DNA of 6,125 nt, from positions 1-6,125 of the forward strand of contig CAMIVH010000054.1 of the NCBI GenBank assembly GCA_946401755.1, read 5' to 3'. Of this stretch, positions 5,707 to 6,125 are shown piece by piece. Made by a program: the position numbers and the translations under genes. Positions within the stretch are counted from its first letter, which is position 1. Every line of letters begins with the position of its first letter. This DNA comes from an uncultured Caryophanales bacterium (GTDB lineage: Bacteria; Bacillota_I; Bacilli_A; RFN20; CAG-826). The notes under the pieces were generated by a model, which saw only the letters and a list, made by a program, of their open reading frames with translations, did no database searches and was not told where the DNA came from.

Positions 5707-6125
5707 ATGCCTAAAATTGAAGACAATAACCATACACAAATCACTGATCAAAAACACGACTATTCACATTTCGTTGGTGTGAAATTCTTAAACACTCCTC
5801 GTGCTTACTTTTTTGGCACAACTGATAATAACTATGCTCTTGGTGATAAAGTCGTTGTTGAAACCGTTAGAGGTATGGAATTAGGTACCATTGCCATCGA
5901 ACCAATTTCCATTGATAAATATGGTAACGGTTTATTCTTAAAACCAATCCTTAGAAAAGCCACTGATGTGGATGTCCGTTTAGCGGAAATTAACCAAAAA
6001 GACGCAGTATATGCATTAGAAATCTGCCAAGTTGAATCTAAAAAGCTCAACTTAGACATGAATTTAATTTCTTGCGAATATACTCTCGATAAGTCCAAAG
6101 TCATCTTCTCCTATTTAGCGGATGA
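5707..6125 (+). CDS. ricT: PSP1-domain protein RicT (YaaT), N-terminal part, cut by window edge
   Basis: In B. subtilis RicT (YaaT) joins RicA and RicF in a complex that carries iron-sulfur clusters and directs RNase Y-dependent mRNA maturation, influencing competence, biofilm formation and sporulation. Here 139 codons plus 2 bases are visible. HFVGVKFLNTPRAYFFGT (21-38), VVETVRGMELG (50-60) and the PSP1 segment with RLAEINQKDAVYALEICQ (91-108) and LDMNLISCEYTLDKSKVIFSYLAD (116-139) follow the YaaT pattern closely. The cluster-binding cysteines lie beyond the edge. About 19 hydrophilic residues precede the point where B. subtilis YaaT begins. The start is firm: AAAGAGGA at 5692-5699 is 7 bases upstream, and the next in-frame ATG is inside the conserved region (Met57). 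It follows holB by 3 bases, as in other Bacilli. Its role in this organism is inferred. Confidence 0.92.
   Translation, partial: MPKIEDNNHTQITDQKHDYSHFVGVKFLNTPRAYFFGTTDNNYALGDKVVVETVRGMELGTIAIEPISIDKYGNGLFLKPILRKATDVDVRLAEINQKDAVYALEICQVESKKLNLDMNLISCEYTLDKSKVIFSYLAD

Overview
The window is a compact, AT-rich stretch of core bacterial housekeeping genes. It most likely comes from a low-GC Gram-positive of the Bacilli/Mollicutes side of Firmicutes. The gene order dnaX-ebfC-recR-tmk-holB-ricT is a reduced form of the Bacillus subtilis dnaX-to-yaaT neighbourhood, and the protein sequences (for example the Tmk lid and the RicT PSP1 region) read as Firmicute. The genetic code looks standard: the four tryptophans I checked (prfA, tmk and two in dnaX) are all TGG, and no gene is interrupted by TGA. 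I cannot name a genus. A small-genome, non-sporulating lineage is an inference from the missing sporulation and accessory genes.

Layout: positions 1-1330 are on the minus strand and hold prfA (release factor 1) followed by the first 84 codons of prmC, the methyltransferase that modifies the GGQ glutamine of release factors. prmC runs off the left edge. Positions 1331-1462 form a 132-base divergent intergenic region. It contains a convincing prfA promoter on the minus strand, a much weaker candidate dnaX promoter on the plus strand, and small dyad symmetries that could be operators.

Positions 1463-6125 are a tightly packed plus-strand operon: dnaX (clamp-loader tau/gamma), ebfC/ybaB (nucleoid-associated protein), recR (recombinational repair), tmk (thymidylate kinase), holB (clamp-loader delta prime) and the first 139 codons of ricT/yaaT (PSP1 family), which runs off the right edge. 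The gaps are 4, 2, 15, -10 and 3 bases, so co-transcription and translational coupling are likely. No terminator is seen or expected, because both transcription units leave the window.

Functionally, the right-hand operon links the DNA polymerase III clamp loader (DnaX and HolB), dTTP supply (Tmk) and repair (RecR, with EbfC). The left-hand unit pairs a translation termination factor with its own modifying enzyme. I found no mobile element, CRISPR array, tRNA, rRNA or unfamiliar gene. The points worth a second look are regulatory or architectural, and this appears to be an ordinary region.
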